64,000 bases of DNA. Origin: Candidatus Altimarinota bacterium. GTDB taxonomy: Bacteria; Patescibacteriota; Gracilibacteria; Absconditabacterales; Absconditicoccaceae. Below the pieces are notes generated by a model that made no database searches, was not told the DNA's origin, and saw only the letters and a program-made list of their open reading frames with translations. Positions 22,033-32,199 of the stretch are shown one piece after another; position 1 is the stretch's first letter, and every line of letters starts with the position of its first letter. The DNA is taken from positions 48,223-112,222 of the forward strand of contig JAIPIU010000005.1 of NCBI GenBank assembly GCA_021734475.1, given 5' to 3'. A program made the position numbers and the translations under genes.

Positions 22033-22293
22033 TTATTTTTTTGTGTTAAAAGTCTTGGCCATTTTTGATTTTTTTCTAGCAGCATTTTTTCTTTTTATAA
22101 TACCTACCTTTTTACACTTATCTATAACTTTGTATACATTACTCAAATCTTCAGCAGAAACAGCTTCTCATTTTAGAATTTTTTTAGAAAATTTTTTCAT
22201 TTCCATTTTCATTCTAAGTTTAAACTCTCTATTCCTCTTTTGTAATTTGAGTGATCTATCTGCTGCCTTCTTTGCTGATTTTGTAATTGGCAT
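22033..22293 (-). CDS. rpsT: 30S ribosomal protein S20
   Basis: 86 residues, lysine/arginine rich and helical. Starts M-P-I-T-K-S-A-K-K-A-A and continues with KLQKRNREFKLRMK, VYKVIDKCKKVGIIKRKNAARKKS, the bS20 pattern of two long basic helices ending in the A-A-R-K-K-S motif. bS20 binds 16S rRNA in the 30S body. It is embedded in the tRNA cluster on the same strand, so probably co-transcribed with the tRNAs. Confidence 0.88.
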
Positions 22294-22325
22294 TTAATTA
22301 TTTAATCTCAATAAAAGTTTTTATA

Positions 22326-22398
22326 CTCCGAGGGAGGGACTCGAACCCACGACCCAGTGGTTAACAGCCACTTGCTCTACCAGCTGAGCTACCTCGGA
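22326..22398 (-). tRNA. tRNA-Asn (GUU)
   Basis: Acceptor TCCGAGG/CCTCGGA, discriminator G. CCA is not encoded. Anticodon loop CTGTTAA gives GUU. Confidence 0.92.
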
Positions 22399-22552
22399 AT
22401 GTACTATTTCAAATACAACAGGTCTACTTATAACAAAACCAAGATTGTTTTCAAGGTTTATTTCAACAATTATAAACTGGCATATCTAATTTTTTTGGTA
22501 CCAATACTTAAATAAATTTTGCTAATAATAAATATATTGTTTTATATATTAC

Positions 22553-22612
22553 TTTACCGGGGACAGGACTTGAATCCCGCCATTGCGGGACTCCCTTTGG
22601 TCGCCTGCACAC
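22553..22612 (-). pseudogene. tRNA-Leu 3' fragment interrupted by an inserted hairpin
   Basis: About 24 bases (from ACTTTACCGG) are identical to the 3' end of the intact tRNA-Leu at 22657. The T-arm is then broken by about 30 bases carrying an inverted repeat (TCCCGC/GCGGGA). After that the sequence resumes with CCTGCACAC, as in the intact gene. No acceptor 5' strand or anticodon arm is present, so it cannot be a working tRNA. Confidence 0.65.
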
Positions 22613-22656
22613 AATCATACTTTTTATGTTTATTCTCTTTATCTTTATTTATACTT

Positions 22657-22738
22657 TACCGGGGACAGGACTTGAACCTGCACACCTTTCGGCACTTGGT
22701 TCTAAGCCAAGCGTGTCTACCAATTCCACCACCCCGGC
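22657..22738 (-). tRNA. tRNA-Leu (UAG)
   Basis: 82 bases with a long variable arm (GTGCCGAAAGGTGT), as expected for a class II tRNA. Anticodon stem GCTTGG/CCAAG with loop CTTAGAA gives UAG. Acceptor GCCGGGG/CCCCGGT with a terminal G-U pair. CCA not encoded. Confidence 0.92.
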
Positions 22739-22834
22739 GACTAAAGCATAAAGTCTAAATTATAAAGCTTAAATTAAAGTGTTATAAAAGCTAAATAAAT
22801 TTTTGCTTTCGGTTTTTAGTTTTAGGTTTTAATT

Positions 22835-22905
22835 CTGGGACGCTAGGATTCGAACCTAGATAAACGGAGTCAGAGTCCGTTGTCCTACCGTTAGACGACA
22901 TCCCA
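22835..22905 (-). tRNA. tRNA-Gln (CUG)
   Basis: Acceptor TGGGATG/CGTCCCA, discriminator G, no encoded CCA. Anticodon stem ACGGA/TCCGT with loop CTCTGAC gives CUG. The second tRNA-Gln lies at 23521. Confidence 0.9.
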
Positions 22906-22953
22906 ATAAATTTGGGGATGTGTTATTTAAAAAACTAATTTTCTAATTATTTT

Positions 22954-23028
22954 TGGTTGCGGGGGATGGAATCGAACCACCTATCTTCGGGTTATGAGCC
23001 CGACGAGATGCCATTTCTCCACCCCGCA
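22954..23028 (-). tRNA. Initiator tRNA-fMet (CAU)
   Basis: Anticodon stem TCGGG/CCCGA with three consecutive G-C pairs next to loop CTCATAA, the hallmark of initiator tRNA. CCA is encoded. As read, position 1 is T opposite A72, giving a pair where bacterial initiators normally have a C-A mismatch. Confidence 0.88.
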
Positions 23029-23103
23029 TTGTAAAGCCTAAAGCCTAAATTTTAAATCCTAAATTTAAATACAAACTACTATTTAAAGCCTAAATTTTAA
23101 ATC

Positions 23104-23457
23104 CTAAATTGTTTTTTGTATTATTGTTTTAATTATTTTCATTATTTCTTCTAGTTGCACTTCACTTTCTTCAAATTCTGATATTTTGAATGTATTTCTC
23201 ATTATTTTAAGCCAATATATACTTTCATTAGCTTCTCTTATAACTATGGATAATATTCTTTTGAAATCTGGATTTGTAGCTGTAACATCTGCTTCTGAAA
23301 GGTTTGCTCATATAGAGGTAAGGCTTTTAAATAATTGATTAAATGCATTTTTTCTTAATCAAGTTATTTTATCATAATTATCATCCAAATAAGCAATAAT
23401 AGGATTAACCAAATTATTAACTCTTTTTATTAAATCTCAATGATCAAACCTTCACAT
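23104..23457 (-). CDS. Four-helix-bundle protein (23S rRNA IVS-type)
   Basis: 117 residues with a few UGA=Gly. Features fit the IVS-encoded four-helix-bundle family: LIKRVNNLVNPIIAYL, then RKNAFNQLFKSLTSIGANLSEADVTATN and IVIREANESIYWLKIM. The S-I-G-A-N-x-x-E-A and E-A-x-E-S-x-Y-W-L motifs are characteristic. These are usually found in 23S rRNA intervening sequences or as stand-alone genes of unknown function. Here it lies between two tRNA genes. The start is the first ATG after upstream stops. Confidence 0.75.
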
Positions 23458-23520
23458 GATCTTTTGAATAAAAGATAAACATTATTTTAGGCTTTTGATT
23501 TTAGGTTTTTAGATTTAATC

Positions 23521-23591
23521 CTGGGGAACTAGGATTCGAACCTAGACTGACGGAGTCAAAGTCCGCTGTCCTACCATTAGACGATTCCCCA
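23521..23591 (-). tRNA. tRNA-Gln (UUG)
   Basis: Acceptor TGGGGAA/TTCCCCA, discriminator G, no encoded CCA. Loop CTTTGAC gives UUG. Its body closely resembles the tRNA-Gln at 22835, so the pair arose by duplication. Confidence 0.9.
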
Positions 23592-23766
23592 ATCAATTCA
23601 ACTAATTAAATAAACAAAAAACCTGATTTAACAGGATGATTGAGTTTGTGTATAAACATTTACTGTACTAATTCAAGCTATTTTTGCTTTTGATGTATTC
23701 ATCTTGAAAATGAAAAGGAAAAATATAAGAATAGCCTGACGTATTTTTTATTTATAAAATTATTTT

Positions 23767-24270
23767 ATGAGTGATATTCAAAGAACTCTAGTGGTACTAA
23801 AACCAGATACAATCGGTCGTAGTATTGTATGAGAAATTATATCTCGTTTTGAGAGAGCATGATTGCATGTTGTTGCAATGAAAATGGTAAAACCTACCAA
23901 AGAATTTTTATACCATCATTATGAAAATATAGGAAAAATGATTTCCAGACGTGGTCAAAAAACGTTTGATATGACATTGGATATGATGACAAAACTACCT
24001 GTAATAGCTATGGTATTGGAATGAGTAGAATCAGTAGAATTTGTTCGCAAAATAGTTTGAGCAACTGAGCCAAAATCAGCTCCAGCTGGTACTATTAGAT
24101 GAGATTACGCACATATGTCGTTTTCTTATGCTGATGGTAAAAGTATATGAGTACCAAATTTAGTTCATGCTTCATGAGATTTGGAAGAAGCAAAACAAGA
24201 AATTCCACATTGGTTTAATGATAATGAAATATATTCATACGATCCATTACATTCATTATTTACACGTTAA
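23767..24270 (+). CDS. ndk: Nucleoside diphosphate kinase
   Basis: 167 residues. Transfers the terminal phosphate between nucleoside triphosphates and diphosphates. Opens with Q-R-T-L-V-V-L-K-P-D-T-I-G-R. Contains the A-T-E-P-K-S-A-P-A-G-T-I-R-G-D-Y segment and N-L-V-H-A-S-G-D with the catalytic His of the N-x-x-H-x-S-D pattern (the Gly is a UGA). The tail is longer than in the commonest 140-residue enzymes, as in some Ndk subfamilies. First of several plus-strand genes to the right of the tRNA cluster. Confidence 0.93.
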
Positions 24271-24357
24271 TAATATTTAATAGATTCTAGCAACAAAATA
24301 ATATAGCTAGAATGATTGATAAAATCAGATTTATATTTATATATTAATTTAAAAGAA

Positions 24358-24582
24358 ATGAAAAACTGAATACACTGAAATTACTACCAAGACGTAGAAG
24401 TAAATTGCATATGTTGAGAAAGTTTTACTGTAAATACTACTGTTGCATGACCAGTAAAAGTTGAAACTTGTTATAGATGTCATCCTGTTTTTAATAAAGA
24501 AAAAGTAATTAAAAAAGTAGTAAAAGGTAGATTGGAAAAATTCTTAGAAAAACAGAAAAAAATCGATTCAATGAAAAAATAA
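24358..24582 (+). CDS. rpmE: 50S ribosomal protein L31
   Basis: 74 residues. Starts M-K-N-G-I-H-G-N-Y and has the bL31 pattern with C-I-C-G near residue 18 and C-Y-R-C-H-P near 37, so the zinc-binding (C+) type. A lysine-rich C-terminal extension is present (KGRLEKFLEKQKKIDSMKK). The initial Gly of the motif M-K-x-G-I-H is UGA. Confidence 0.88.
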
Positions 24583-24657
24583 TTTGTATAAAATTGTTGC
24601 AAATCCTGTAAAAATAATTACAGATTTATATATGCAGCTTTTATACATCCAATAGAT

Positions 24658-25302
24658 ATGCTTAGAAAAAATATTATAAGAAAATATGTAAACGATGATG
24701 AGATACATCATGTAATATGACACAATTGAAGTGTCCTGATAAAGGGAGTTTTCAAAACTTTCCTTTTTCTTTTGATTTTATATATATTATTTGTTGGAGT
24801 TACACAATATTCCAATCGAGAATATCGACCATGGGTTTTTGGTATTATTTGATTGTATTTATTAATCAGATTTATTATTGATTTTCTCAATCTTTATTTG
24901 GATTCACTTATATTAACAGAAAATTGAGTAACCTTGTTTATGTGGGAATGATTATTGGAATACAAAACTGACGTATTTGAATGGGATAGAATAGAAACTA
25001 TATCACATACTCAAGATAGTATTTGGGATAAGATTTTTGCTAAATGAGATATTATGATTAGACTGGAACATTGAGTAGAATTTCCTTTTGATAATATATC
25101 TTGGCCAAAAAAACAAGCTTCTAAAATACTTAAATTAAAAGATTATTTCCAATTAAAACAATTGGAAGAGGATGAAGAATCTCAATCAAAAGAAAATCAT
25201 AAATTTGATATATTAGTAGAGGCACTATGAGAAGTAGTACAAGAATATATGGAAAAATGAAAAAGAAAAAATGATGTTGCTTTTGAAAATGAAGAAGATT
25301 AA
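24658..25302 (+). CDS. Membrane protein with bacterial PH-like domain
   Basis: 214 residues, several UGA=Gly. Two membrane helices at about residues 38-60 and 70-92, followed by a beta-rich module (VTLFMWEGLLEYKTDVFEWDRIETISH; IMIRLEHGVEFPFDNI) that fits bPH_2-type domains. The C-terminal tail is acidic and helical. Function unknown. It converges with the interrupted gene at 25308. Confidence 0.6.
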
Positions 25303-25307
25303 GAAAA

Positions 25308-25901
25308 TTAAGCAACATTTCTATATTTTTCTTTTATAGTATAATTTCATGCTAAATATTCATGAGTTTCTTCGAAAGATCAACTATTTTCATTATATAT
25401 AAATTTTGTACTATATGTTAAATTTGATGGTTTAATGTTTTTGTGTAAAATTCATTTTGAAACAAAATATCATGCTGGCCATTCATTTTTCTGAAAAGTT
25501 TGTTTTCATTTTAATATTGATCAATCTTTATTTATTCAATATTCTTGATTATTTTTTACAGTAGATAATATATCTTTTAATATCAAGTAATCTATACTAT
25601 TTCAAGTTATAAAATTTCAATCAGATTCAATATTTCAATTATCATATTTTAATACAGTTAATCAATTTTCTGTTTTAGATCGATTTCATTTTATATCATT
25701 TCAATCTTTATCTTTTCAGATAAAAAACCTGTTATTACCGTAAATAACTAAATCATTATTATTTTTATAGTTAGATATTCTATATTGCTCTCATGTTTTT
25801 ATTGTATTAGGAATCTCTGACAAATCTTTTACTCTTTTGATTGTATTTCATAAAGCACTTGTTTCTTTTCAATTTATATTATCATTTAAATTTTCTGTTA
25901 T
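25308..25901 (-). pseudogene. 3' continuation of the 25902-26672 gene, cut off by an in-frame UAA
   Basis: 197 codons open in exactly the same frame as the upstream gene, directly after its UAA, and rich in UGA=Gly, so clearly protein-coding in origin. There is no ATG in the frame. A TTG start near codon 27 is the only option for separate translation. The translation ends GNYTIKEKYRNVA. Most likely the second half of one 454-residue protein whose gene carries a nonsense change. Confidence 0.6.
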
Positions 25902-26672
25902 TTATATATCTTCAATATCATCTAAATTAGCATCTTCTTTTTCTTCTTTTGATAGATTTAGTATTCATCTATAAGTACCTAGTCAAAACATACCATCTAC
26001 TCATCAAAACAATGTTGTACCTTTTGCTAATTCTGTTTGTATCTTTTTTATTTCCTCTTTTGAAGAATCTATATCTCAATCTTCTTCAAATTTAGAAGAA
26101 TTTTTTAATGCTGTAGCTATTGTAGTTCTAAGATCTTTTTTGTCTTCTGGTATAGCATTTACAGCTGATACTATATCTTCTTTGGAAGGAAGTGTGACAT
26201 ATTTTGTTCTAGCTCAATAGAGATGCAAATTGGATATGTTATCCAATTCAATCTTATCTATATCTCATTCTCAAGATTCAGGCGTTTCTTCTTGTTTAGC
26301 TGGATATAGTTTTTGGAATCTTGCTTGAGCTATAGAATTATATAAATTATCGAAAGTTTCTGATCAAATAACTAATGAGCTGAATGAAACTGAATGTTCT
26401 CAAGATAGCCATGCAGATAAAAACACTAAATCTTTTTGATCTATGCTCAGATCTTCGAATTTTTTTCACTCTAAATCTTTCATAGCATCTATAACTGATG
26501 ACTCTATGAGGGTTTTGATAGCTTCTTCTTTTTCTGCAGTATCTAGAGATTCTACGATATCTTTTGGTTCGAGTTTAGATAGTCAATCCAAAAGTTCAGC
26601 TTTATTAATATCTATTCATTCATCAGCTCAATCTACTATATGTTCTTGCATTTTTGTAGTTCCTTCTGGCAT
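25902..26672 (-). CDS. Hypothetical protein, truncated by an in-frame stop
   Basis: 256 residues, acidic, helical, with many UGA=Gly. No family recognised. The start ATG is preceded by an in-frame UAA. The stop at 25902-25904 is followed by 197 more codons in the same frame (see 25308-25901), so the original product was probably 454 residues. It lies 18 bases downstream of a small gene on the same strand, in an operon of two. Confidence 0.6.
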
Positions 26673-26690
26673 TTTAAATTGAGTAAATAA

Positions 26691-26972
26691 TTAAATATTT
26701 TTCAACATTTGATCTAAATCTTTATCAATTTCCAATCTATCTTGATCTTCTTGGGAGTGAATCTTTTTGATTATATCCAATGAACTTTGTAATTTATCTT
26801 TTTGTTTTTTATCTGTAGCTTCTTTGATTGATTGTTCAAAAACAGCTATCAGACCCTGAATAGTCTTATCGTCTAATTTATCCTGATTGAGCAAAACTTT
26901 TAATCATTTTGCCATTGGTCGATAGGCTGAAAGTTTATCAAGAACAAGTGAAATACAATCTCTTTTATCCAT
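26691..26972 (-). CDS. Small helical hypothetical protein
   Basis: 93 residues, one UGA=Gly (M-A-K-G-L-K). Charged coiled-coil-like sequence with regular Lys/Asp/Gln. No family recognised. The start at 26972 is the first ATG of the frame. Its stop is 18 bases before the next gene, so the two are probably co-transcribed. Confidence 0.65.
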
Positions 26973-27039
26973 AATTTTGATAATAAAATAAACTATACTA
27001 TATTATAAATAGTTTTTTATATTTTGTCAAGTATTGAGA

Positions 27040-27669
27040 TTATAAATCTATTTCAAACCTGATCTCTTTGGATGAAAATATATTTTGGACTGTAATTAAA
27101 ATTTCTTGAACTTTGGTTTCATTATATTTTCACTCTGGTTCGATTCTCATCTGAGTAAAAAAATTTGTATCTACGTACTGAGGATTGATAAGAAAGACTT
27201 TTTGTTTAATTTCATTTCTAAGTGCTCATACAAATCCTCTAAGCCCAAATTTACTTGCTTGATATCAAGCTCCATATTTCATAAATTTTTTGGAAGCTAT
27301 ACTTCAGATATAGATTAATTTAGATTTGGGAGTAAAAAAGGGAATAAGCTGTTTTGTAAGAATAATATTGGAATATAAATTTAGATGTATCATATTCATA
27401 TATTCTTTATCAGTAACTTTATCAAATTTATCGAAATAGCCTACTCCAGCGTTGAAAATAATAGCATCTAAAGAAATCTTTGATAAACTAAGTTTAGAAA
27501 TCAGATTTTTAATATCATTTGGTTTTGTCAGATCGCATGCGATGAAATTGATTCCTTTTATTTTTGGATCTGTTCTAGATATACCAAAAATATTATATTC
27601 TGAATGAAGTTTTTCTGTGAGATATTTTCATATTCAAGATGAGACTCAGGTGATGAGGATATTTTGCAT
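27040..27669 (-). CDS. Short-chain dehydrogenase/reductase
   Basis: 209 residues. The classical SDR pattern is complete: cofactor motif T-G-V-S-S-G-I-G at 7-14, N-A-G near 75, catalytic Ser in I-G-S-I-A-S and Y-Q-A-S-K near 140. It is somewhat short compared with the usual 240-250 residues. A nearby Asp (C-D-L-T) is typical. The substrate cannot be told from the sequence. Confidence 0.85.
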
Positions 27670-27739
27670 AGTGAAAATTAGTTGTAAAGTGAATTCTTTT
27701 CTAAGAAAAGGTTTTTATAATTCAAATATAAAAGTAATA

Positions 27740-27831
27740 CTGTCATTGCGAGCCTGCCTGCCGGTAGGTAGGGTACGAAGCAATCTTAGATAAATATAGA
27801 AGATTGCCACGCCTACGGTTCGCAATGACTA
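27740..27831. repeat. Imperfect palindromic intergenic repeat (GTCATTGCGA type)
   Basis: Outer arms GTCATTGCGA and TCGCAATGAC, inner arms GAAGCAATCTT and AAGATTGCCAC, with a GC-rich middle unlike the flanking DNA. Repeats with this outer core recur in many bacterial genomes between genes. Sits between the SDR and SPL-like genes. Confidence 0.7.
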
Positions 27832-27836
27832 GTTAT

Positions 27837-28820
27837 TTATATGATATCAAATAGAATTCTTTTATCTGGAAAAGATGATGTGAATAAATTTTTAAAATCT
27901 TGCGTAATCCTATCCTCTATCCTCATAAATCAATCTGAACACTCTTGAAATTTTCATTCAAAAGCAAAATTTCATCTTTTTAAAAGATTATTGTAATCAG
28001 ATTTAGTATAAATTATAGATCATATAAATATTGAATTTACTTTATTAAAGTCTACCTTTTCTTTAATATAAGAAATAAAGTCTGTATATATTTGTAGATA
28101 ATTTTCTACAGGTAAAAGTGGAAGGAATCTTATTCAGACTTTGAATCATTTTGAGATTAATGTATTGATAGAATTTATCCTTTCATCTAATGATGATGTT
28201 TTGTGTTCAAAAGAATCTATTATAGATTGTGGATTTAGAGAAAATGAGATCTCTGTGTTCTGTGGTATAGAACCCTCCCAGTCCTCCCTTATTAGGGATG
28301 CCATATTAGCTGATTTGGTGCGGGATTCCATAAGAACATTTGGGAATTTTTCAAAAAATGGAATAAAAGACTGATTAAAATTTATCATTTCATCTAGTCA
28401 TTGGATATCGGAATAATTACTTGAGTAAAAATAAATTGTGTCAGCGTATCAAGATTTTCTCAGTGAAGTGATTTTTTCAGAGATAACATTTTGGATATCT
28501 TGATAATTAACGAATATGCTTGGAAATGGAGTTTTGAATGCTCATTTCAGATAGCAATATTCACAATCAAAGATGCAGTTTAAAACTGACTTAAAAAAAA
28601 ATGCTTTGCCTGGATATCAATAATTTGCTGGCGTAGGAAGGATAGAAATATTTTCTTGTTTAGCTAAAATTATTGCATTAGCTAGCTTGTGATTTCAGAT
28701 ATTTTTATCGAAAATATTTTTGTAGTGATCTATTTCAATTACAGAAGCATTAGAAAACTTACTCAGAATTTGCTGAGTGAGTGGATAGGATTTAGCTTTG
28801 GATTCTAAGTAAATAAGCAT
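27837..28820 (-). CDS. Spore photoproduct lyase-like radical SAM protein
   Basis: 327 residues. The radical SAM cluster motif C82-I-F-D-C86-E-Y-C89 is followed by Y-L-K-G, and M-E-S-R-T-K-S near 185 matches the SPL-family pattern. SPL reverses the thymine spore photoproduct. Non-spore-formers carry relatives whose role is less clear. UGA codes the Gly in the K-G after the cluster. The end is six bases from a palindromic repeat. Confidence 0.78.
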
Positions 28821-28832
28821 TTGAAATAATTA

Positions 28833-28869
28833 AGATTCCGGCTGCAATAATAACGCCGGAATGACTAGT
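28833..28869. repeat. Short copy of the GTCATTCCGG repeat family
   Basis: Core AGATTCCGGCTGCA and CCGGAATGACTA in inverted orientation. The same words recur at 39956, 42686 and 56941. Confidence 0.7.
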
Positions 28870-28990
28870 AAAACGAGAAAAGATTAATGATTAAAAAATA
28901 TCTTTCAAGGAAATTAAAAAAATCAACCAGATTAGTGGCGATTAGTTGCTAGATACTAAGTGCTAAAGGCTAAATACTAAGTACTAAAAA

Positions 28991-29458
28991 TTAGGATTTA
29001 ATTTTTTCGACTTCTTTGGTCCATAAGATTTTATTGATAGACATTCTAGTTGGCGATGCATTACAAAATTCACTAACCGTCAAAAGCAGATATCATTTGA
29101 TTCATTGCATGATATAGGAGATATTATAATCGTTTTCTCGTAACTTTTGTCTAAGTTTAGATTCTCAAACTTTTTCTAATCATTTTTGTGAAAGATAATA
29201 AAAAAGATCGTGATCTGTTTCAGATAAATCAGGATTTTCTTCATGACCAAGTTGATGTACCTGTGTAGTATTGTGATGATCTATAAAATCTAAGTATTCA
29301 CAAAAAGAATCTATATTTTTGTAGATATTTTTTAATTTATAATAATTTAGATATTTCAAAAAATCTTTAACCTCATCGATAAGATATCAAGCAAGATCCA
29401 TTGTCTGGACTTTATTAATAATTTTTTGGATTATAATATTGTTTTGCTTGCTTTTCAT
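28991..29458 (-). CDS. Hypothetical protein
   Basis: 155 residues with about six UGA=Gly, soluble, mostly helical, aromatic-rich (FLKYLNYYKLKNIYKN). Contains a His-rich stretch D-H-H-N-T-T-Q-V-H-Q-L-G-H near residue 70. The C-terminal half (GLEKVGESKLRQKLREN) suggests a RecX-like helical repeat, but I would not claim that. 29 bases downstream of the FtsE-like gene. Confidence 0.6.
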
Positions 29459-29487
29459 ATTAATAAATAGTTTTTGATTGGATAAAA

Positions 29488-30162
29488 CTAGCACATTTGA
29501 AAAATATTCACACTATACTTACTCTTTAAATAATTTAACACATGTACATCATGAGTTATTAATAATACGGTATCACCTTTTTTGTTTACATCTATGAGAA
29601 TATCACATAGCTGTTGTGTGTGTTCTCGATCCAAATTTCATGTAGGTTCATCAGCTATTATAAACTCTGGATCATGTATCAAAGCCCTAGCTAGACCAAC
29701 TTTTTGTTTCTCTCAACCAGAAAGGTATTTAACTGGATAGTCAGATAGATAGTCTATATTTAGTTCTTTTTTTACCTTTTCATATTTGGCATCGATAATA
29801 GTATCGCCTAAACTATAAATTCTAAGTGGATATGTAATATTATCTTTTACAGATAATGAATTTATAAGCTTATAATCTTGGAAAATTATTCAAACTTTTC
29901 TTCTAAAAAGCTGAATTTCATCTTCTGAATATTTTGACATATCCTCTCTCTTGTGATAAATTGTCTTTGGTGGAGCTTTTTTTTGTCAAATCAAAAGTTT
30001 AACCAAAGTAGACTTTCCACATCCAGATTTTCACATAATAATTGTAAAGTCTCCTGAATATAGAGCAAAATTAAATTTATCAAACAAAAGATATGGAGAA
30101 TCTTCATATCACCAGGTGAGATCTTTTACATCAATAAGAAGCTGGTGGTCTCTTTTGTCCAT
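29488..30162 (-). CDS. ABC transporter ATPase, FtsE-like
   Basis: 224 residues. Walker A G-K-S-G-C-G-K-S-T near 42 (first Gly is UGA), Q-loop I-I-F-Q-D, signature L-S-G-G-E-K-Q near 143, Walker B I-I-A-D-E-P-T-G-N-L-D and switch His in L-I-T-H-D. The E-P-T-G-N-L-D form fits the FtsE/LolD/MacB group. No FtsX-like permease is adjacent, so the partner must be elsewhere or the ATPase acts differently. Confidence 0.85.
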
Positions 30163-30349
30163 GTATCAGATAAGGTTATAAATATGATACTTTATTATAA
30201 GCTGGGATAGAGATATTGCAAAATAAAATATCTCGATTTGCTTATTAAGATTGACAAAAGTCTAAACATTGATAAAAATCGGTGAAATTTATTGAAAATA
30301 AACAAAAAATAAGGAATTAAACAATAAAATACCTAATATAATCTATATT

Positions 30350-31129
30350 TTAGATTAAATTTAACTTAATAGCTAAAATATTATTATTAAATTTATTATT
30401 TACAAACAACAACCTAATATCTTGATCACTATATATTATATTAGATTCCTTATCATATCATAGTTTTGATCATTCTTTTATAAGGTTAAAGTCTTTTGTC
30501 TTTTCATACAACCTGATTATATTTCATTTCTTCATCTCTCATAAAAAAGTATGTATATTCTTTTGAAAAAATGTTTTTCAGTACAAATTATCAGAAACAT
30601 TTTTTATAATTTCTGCAATTTGGTTTACTCTATTTTGGTCATCATTGTGTCAACATTCAATAGCAATCGCATTTATATAATTTCAAATTAATGTTCATTT
30701 AGAAAATGGAATAACATATATATTTTTTATAAATTTTTTATCTATACAATTAACAATATTTAAATTATTTTTTTTTATATTATCCACAATAATATAAGGA
30801 TCTATATCAAAATCTGTTGAATGAATATCTATTAAATTATGAAAATCTTTTAAAACCATATGTAATTCTTTTGATAATTTATATTCATAACTATCTATTC
30901 ATTTTCATATTGCATTTCATAAAAAGCATCTATTTAGATCAAACTCAATATATTTTCTTCATAAATCAAATGCTTTTTTATTAACAATTATAAAACTAAC
31001 ATTGGTTATATGATTTTCAATAATCTTCATAGCTTTAAATCATATGGTTTCATCTCAATGTGTACATATAAGTATTCATAACCTATTAGGATTATTTCAG
31101 TTTTTTTTTATTATATATTTTCAATACAT
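30350..31129 (-). CDS. AstE/AspA-like zinc hydrolase in the radical SAM cluster
   Basis: 259 residues. Zinc-site pattern of the succinylglutamate desuccinylase / aspartoacylase family: H24-G-D-E27-T-I-G, then N-K-K-A-F...R-K-Y-I-E-F-D-L-N-R (substrate-binding Arg region), D-I-H103-S-T as third zinc ligand, and A-I-E-C-G-H near 172 as the general base. Family members are M14-like carboxypeptidases or deacylases. It begins 5 bases after the last radical SAM gene, so it is the final gene of the operon. A role in trimming or deacylating the modified peptide is inferred. Confidence 0.75.
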
Positions 31130-31134
31130 AATAA

Positions 31135-32178
31135 TTAACTTTTATATAAATCAACAGTTTTTTTTAATATATAAGGAATGTTGCTTAATTTATTTTCCAA
31201 AAACAATCAATAGAAATGCCAATTATCAAAGCATCTTTTACATGCTCTATCTGATTCTTTAAAATATTTATCTACTGACTTTGTTTTCCTTCTTTCTAAT
31301 ATAAAAGATTCATCAAATTTATCACGAAAATCCATTGTTCACATCATAAGATGTCATCTACTTCAACATCAATAAACACTAAAAGAACCGCTTGTCCATA
31401 TAGAATCTCATAAATATTTAAAATATACTCATCGCTTATACATATTACAACTACTAACGTTGTTTCACAAATAAAATGAGCTTAATTTATCAAAATATTC
31501 TTTATATGTTTGTAAAACAATTAATTTATCAGTATTAGAAGATATATTAGCAGAAAATTTATCACTAATTTCTTTAGTTATCTTAAATTTATCTAAATTC
31601 ATATAATTAACTAATTCAAAAGGAACAAATCGTAATTGTCAGCTCTCTATATAAGTTTTATATTTTAATTCAAAATATTTCAATAAATCGATATATTTTA
31701 AAATATTATTAGGATTTAAAACTGTTAATAATTCAAGACTAAATCATTTTTTTAAAATAACATCTATATTAGAAAATATTTTATCTAAAATAGATTGTGA
31801 CTTAAATCTAAAAATATTATCTTCAAGGTTAATTCAATCTAAAGATATAGCAAAATACAATCTTTTTGGAGAATAATTATCTAATCAAATTTTATCTATC
31901 ATTATTCAATTAGTACATATTCTTATAAGTTTATTGTCAAAATTTTCATAGAATTTTTTTATAATATTTGGGAACATAGCCGGCTCTCATCACGCAAGAG
32001 AAAGTATTTGTAACTTTTTCGCATGATTATCTATAAAATGCTTTAGTTTTCATATACTTGAAGAAATTATAGATTCCTCTTTTATAGAAAAATTGTTTTT
32101 TGTTTTTTTATTATACATACAATAATCACAATTAAGTATACAATATGTTTCTCAAATAATAATATTAGCTAAATACAT
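31135..32178 (-). CDS. Radical SAM protein (fourth of the cluster)
   Basis: 347 residues. The cluster motif is at the very N-terminus: C13-I-L-N-C17-D-Y-C20. The S-L-A-G-G-E-P SAM-binding motif lies near 62, with both glycines UGA, and C-T-N-G near 90. Later cysteines (SSCNMY, VYGCGSRG, ACKRCF) fit an auxiliary cluster region. No N-terminal recognition domain, unlike the first two enzymes of the operon. The start lies 22 bases after the preceding gene. Substrate unknown; peptide modification inferred from context. Confidence 0.82.
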
Positions 32179-32199
32179 CTTATAATATTAAAAAATAAA

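Noticed and set aside
22553..22612. An additional working tRNA gene
   Set aside because: Only the 3' third is recognisable, the T-arm is interrupted and there is no anticodon arm.
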